A stretch of 64,000 nucleotides of DNA, taken from assembly GCF_000301075.1 (NCBI RefSeq), contig NZ_JH932293.1, positions 1,331,082 to 1,395,081 of the forward strand, in the 5' to 3' direction. The position numbers and the translations under genes were made by a program. Below, piece after piece: positions 63,556-64,000 of the stretch. Position 1 is the first letter of the stretch, and every line of letters begins with the position of its first letter. Under the pieces are notes generated by a model. It was not told the DNA's origin. It did no database searches and saw nothing but the letters and a program-made list of their open reading frames with translations. This DNA comes from Bergeyella zoohelcum ATCC 43767. GTDB lineage: Bacteria; Bacteroidota; Bacteroidia; Flavobacteriales; Weeksellaceae.

Positions 63556-64000
63556 CGTTTTCTTCTTTTAGTTTAATTTCGTATGCTCTATCCGACAGCA
63601 TTTGAATGCTTATACTTTGGCGGTTAGAGTGTGTTTCCTGCTGCAAACTAAAAGATTTTACCACAGCGGAATCAATTCCGAAGATGTCCAGAAAATCACT
63701 TTGCACCTCCAACGCCTCTGGCAAGGCTAATAGTTCTTGCAACTCTTTTACAGCATCTACCGGATAACTGATGTCTATTTCATTCTCTTCATTCTGAACC
63801 TGATAAGCACTTACCCCAGCATCTACCGTAATATTGTAATCGCCATCGCTGATGTATTCTTTGATAGTGCCATTTCTCCCTTGCAAGGCGGTGGTTACAA
63901 TGTTCTTTTCCATATTAATAGAAATCAAGCATTCTTCAAAAGTGAAAGATTTTGTACCGTGGGTAATCTTCAAGGTAGTGAGCCAAGTTTGCCCCTCCAG
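63539..64000 (-). CDS. Phage tail protein (DUF6046-like), 5' end outside window
   Basis: The frame is open to the window edge (154 codons seen); a TTG at 63971-63973 is the only start codon in view, but the reading continues upstream (LEGQTWLTT), so the true start is probably beyond 64000. The sequence (KSFTFEECLISINMEKNIVT, TALQGRNGTIKEYISDGDYN, ITVDAGVSAYQ, and FGIDSAVVKSFSLQQETHSN) resembles DUF6046, a tail or baseplate component of Bacteroidota phages. Its stop overlaps the start of the hub gene. Confidence 0.6.
   Translation of the reverse strand: MEGQTWLTTLKITHGTKSFTFEECLISINMEKNIVTTALQGRNGTIKEYISDGDYNITVDAGVSAYQVQNEENEIDISYPVDAVKELQELLALPEALEVQSDFLDIFGIDSAVVKSFSLQQETHSNRQSISIQMLSDRAYEIKLKEENDVKVV

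Overview
The window is a contiguous stretch of an AT-rich genome from the Bacteroidota, most likely the Flavobacteriia (Weeksellaceae, the Riemerella/Chryseobacterium/Bergeyella neighbourhood). The evidence is a set of TAnnTTTG-type promoter boxes in front of many genes, few Shine-Dalgarno sequences, family-typical proteins (BT_3928-like DoxX protein, DUF1599, DUF1015, NamZ/DUF1343, a type IX secretion C-terminal domain, LolA, a TamB-like giant), and chromosome-type housekeeping genes throughout. The genus is an inference from gene content only.

Layout. 1-1500: start of a secreted surface protein, then a gene-poor stretch with small palindromic repeats. 1505-13900: core metabolism (LptF/G permease, kbl, lipB, pncA; a leftward DUF1599-DoxX-TerB-tpiA group; folP; ferredoxin-serC-serA-DUF1015; mscL). 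14000-15950: an insertion scar in which a complete IS1-family element abuts the last 111 bp of an IS30 element, followed by the ruin of a UvrD-like helicase and a coupled hypothetical gene. 15968-29845: menA, hutU, namZ, a LolC/FtsX-like permease, a cystathionine beta-synthase-like gene, a fused pyrE-pyrF gene of eukaryotic UMP-synthase type, a phospholipase D-like gene, carB, rpmI and rplT. 29960-30114 looks like a structured small RNA with its own terminator. 30139-39713: an IS256/IS1249-type element, then an outer-membrane barrel, sucD, an LpxD-like acyltransferase, tsaD and a TamB-like protein. 39771-43773: an IS5-family element, an Lrp regulator, murB, a phosphodiesterase and a methyltransferase-like membrane protein.

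43975-46131 is the most striking segment: the remains of a type II-C CRISPR-Cas locus. cas1 lacks its first ~30-40 residues, cas2 is complete, cas9 is absent, and the array is reduced to one 47-bp repeat, one 30-bp spacer and 20 bp of a second repeat, where a decayed IS5-like element begins. Beyond it lies an orphan type IX secretion tail. 46695-53651 returns to core genes (DUF4198 protein, lolA, ftsK, and a lysine 6-transaminase/aldehyde dehydrogenase pair that would oxidise lysine to alpha-aminoadipate).

53790-64000 is accessory. An IS30 element with an in-frame stop opens a 6.5-kb, very AT-rich, same-strand string of small lipoproteins, small soluble proteins and broken genes, including one Imm32-like immunity protein; it reads like a decaying polymorphic-toxin immunity island whose toxin is not in the window. 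A second IS1 copy (also 729 bp) closes it and directly abuts a leftward set of phage tail/baseplate genes running off the window; the IS supplies the stop codon of the last phage gene.
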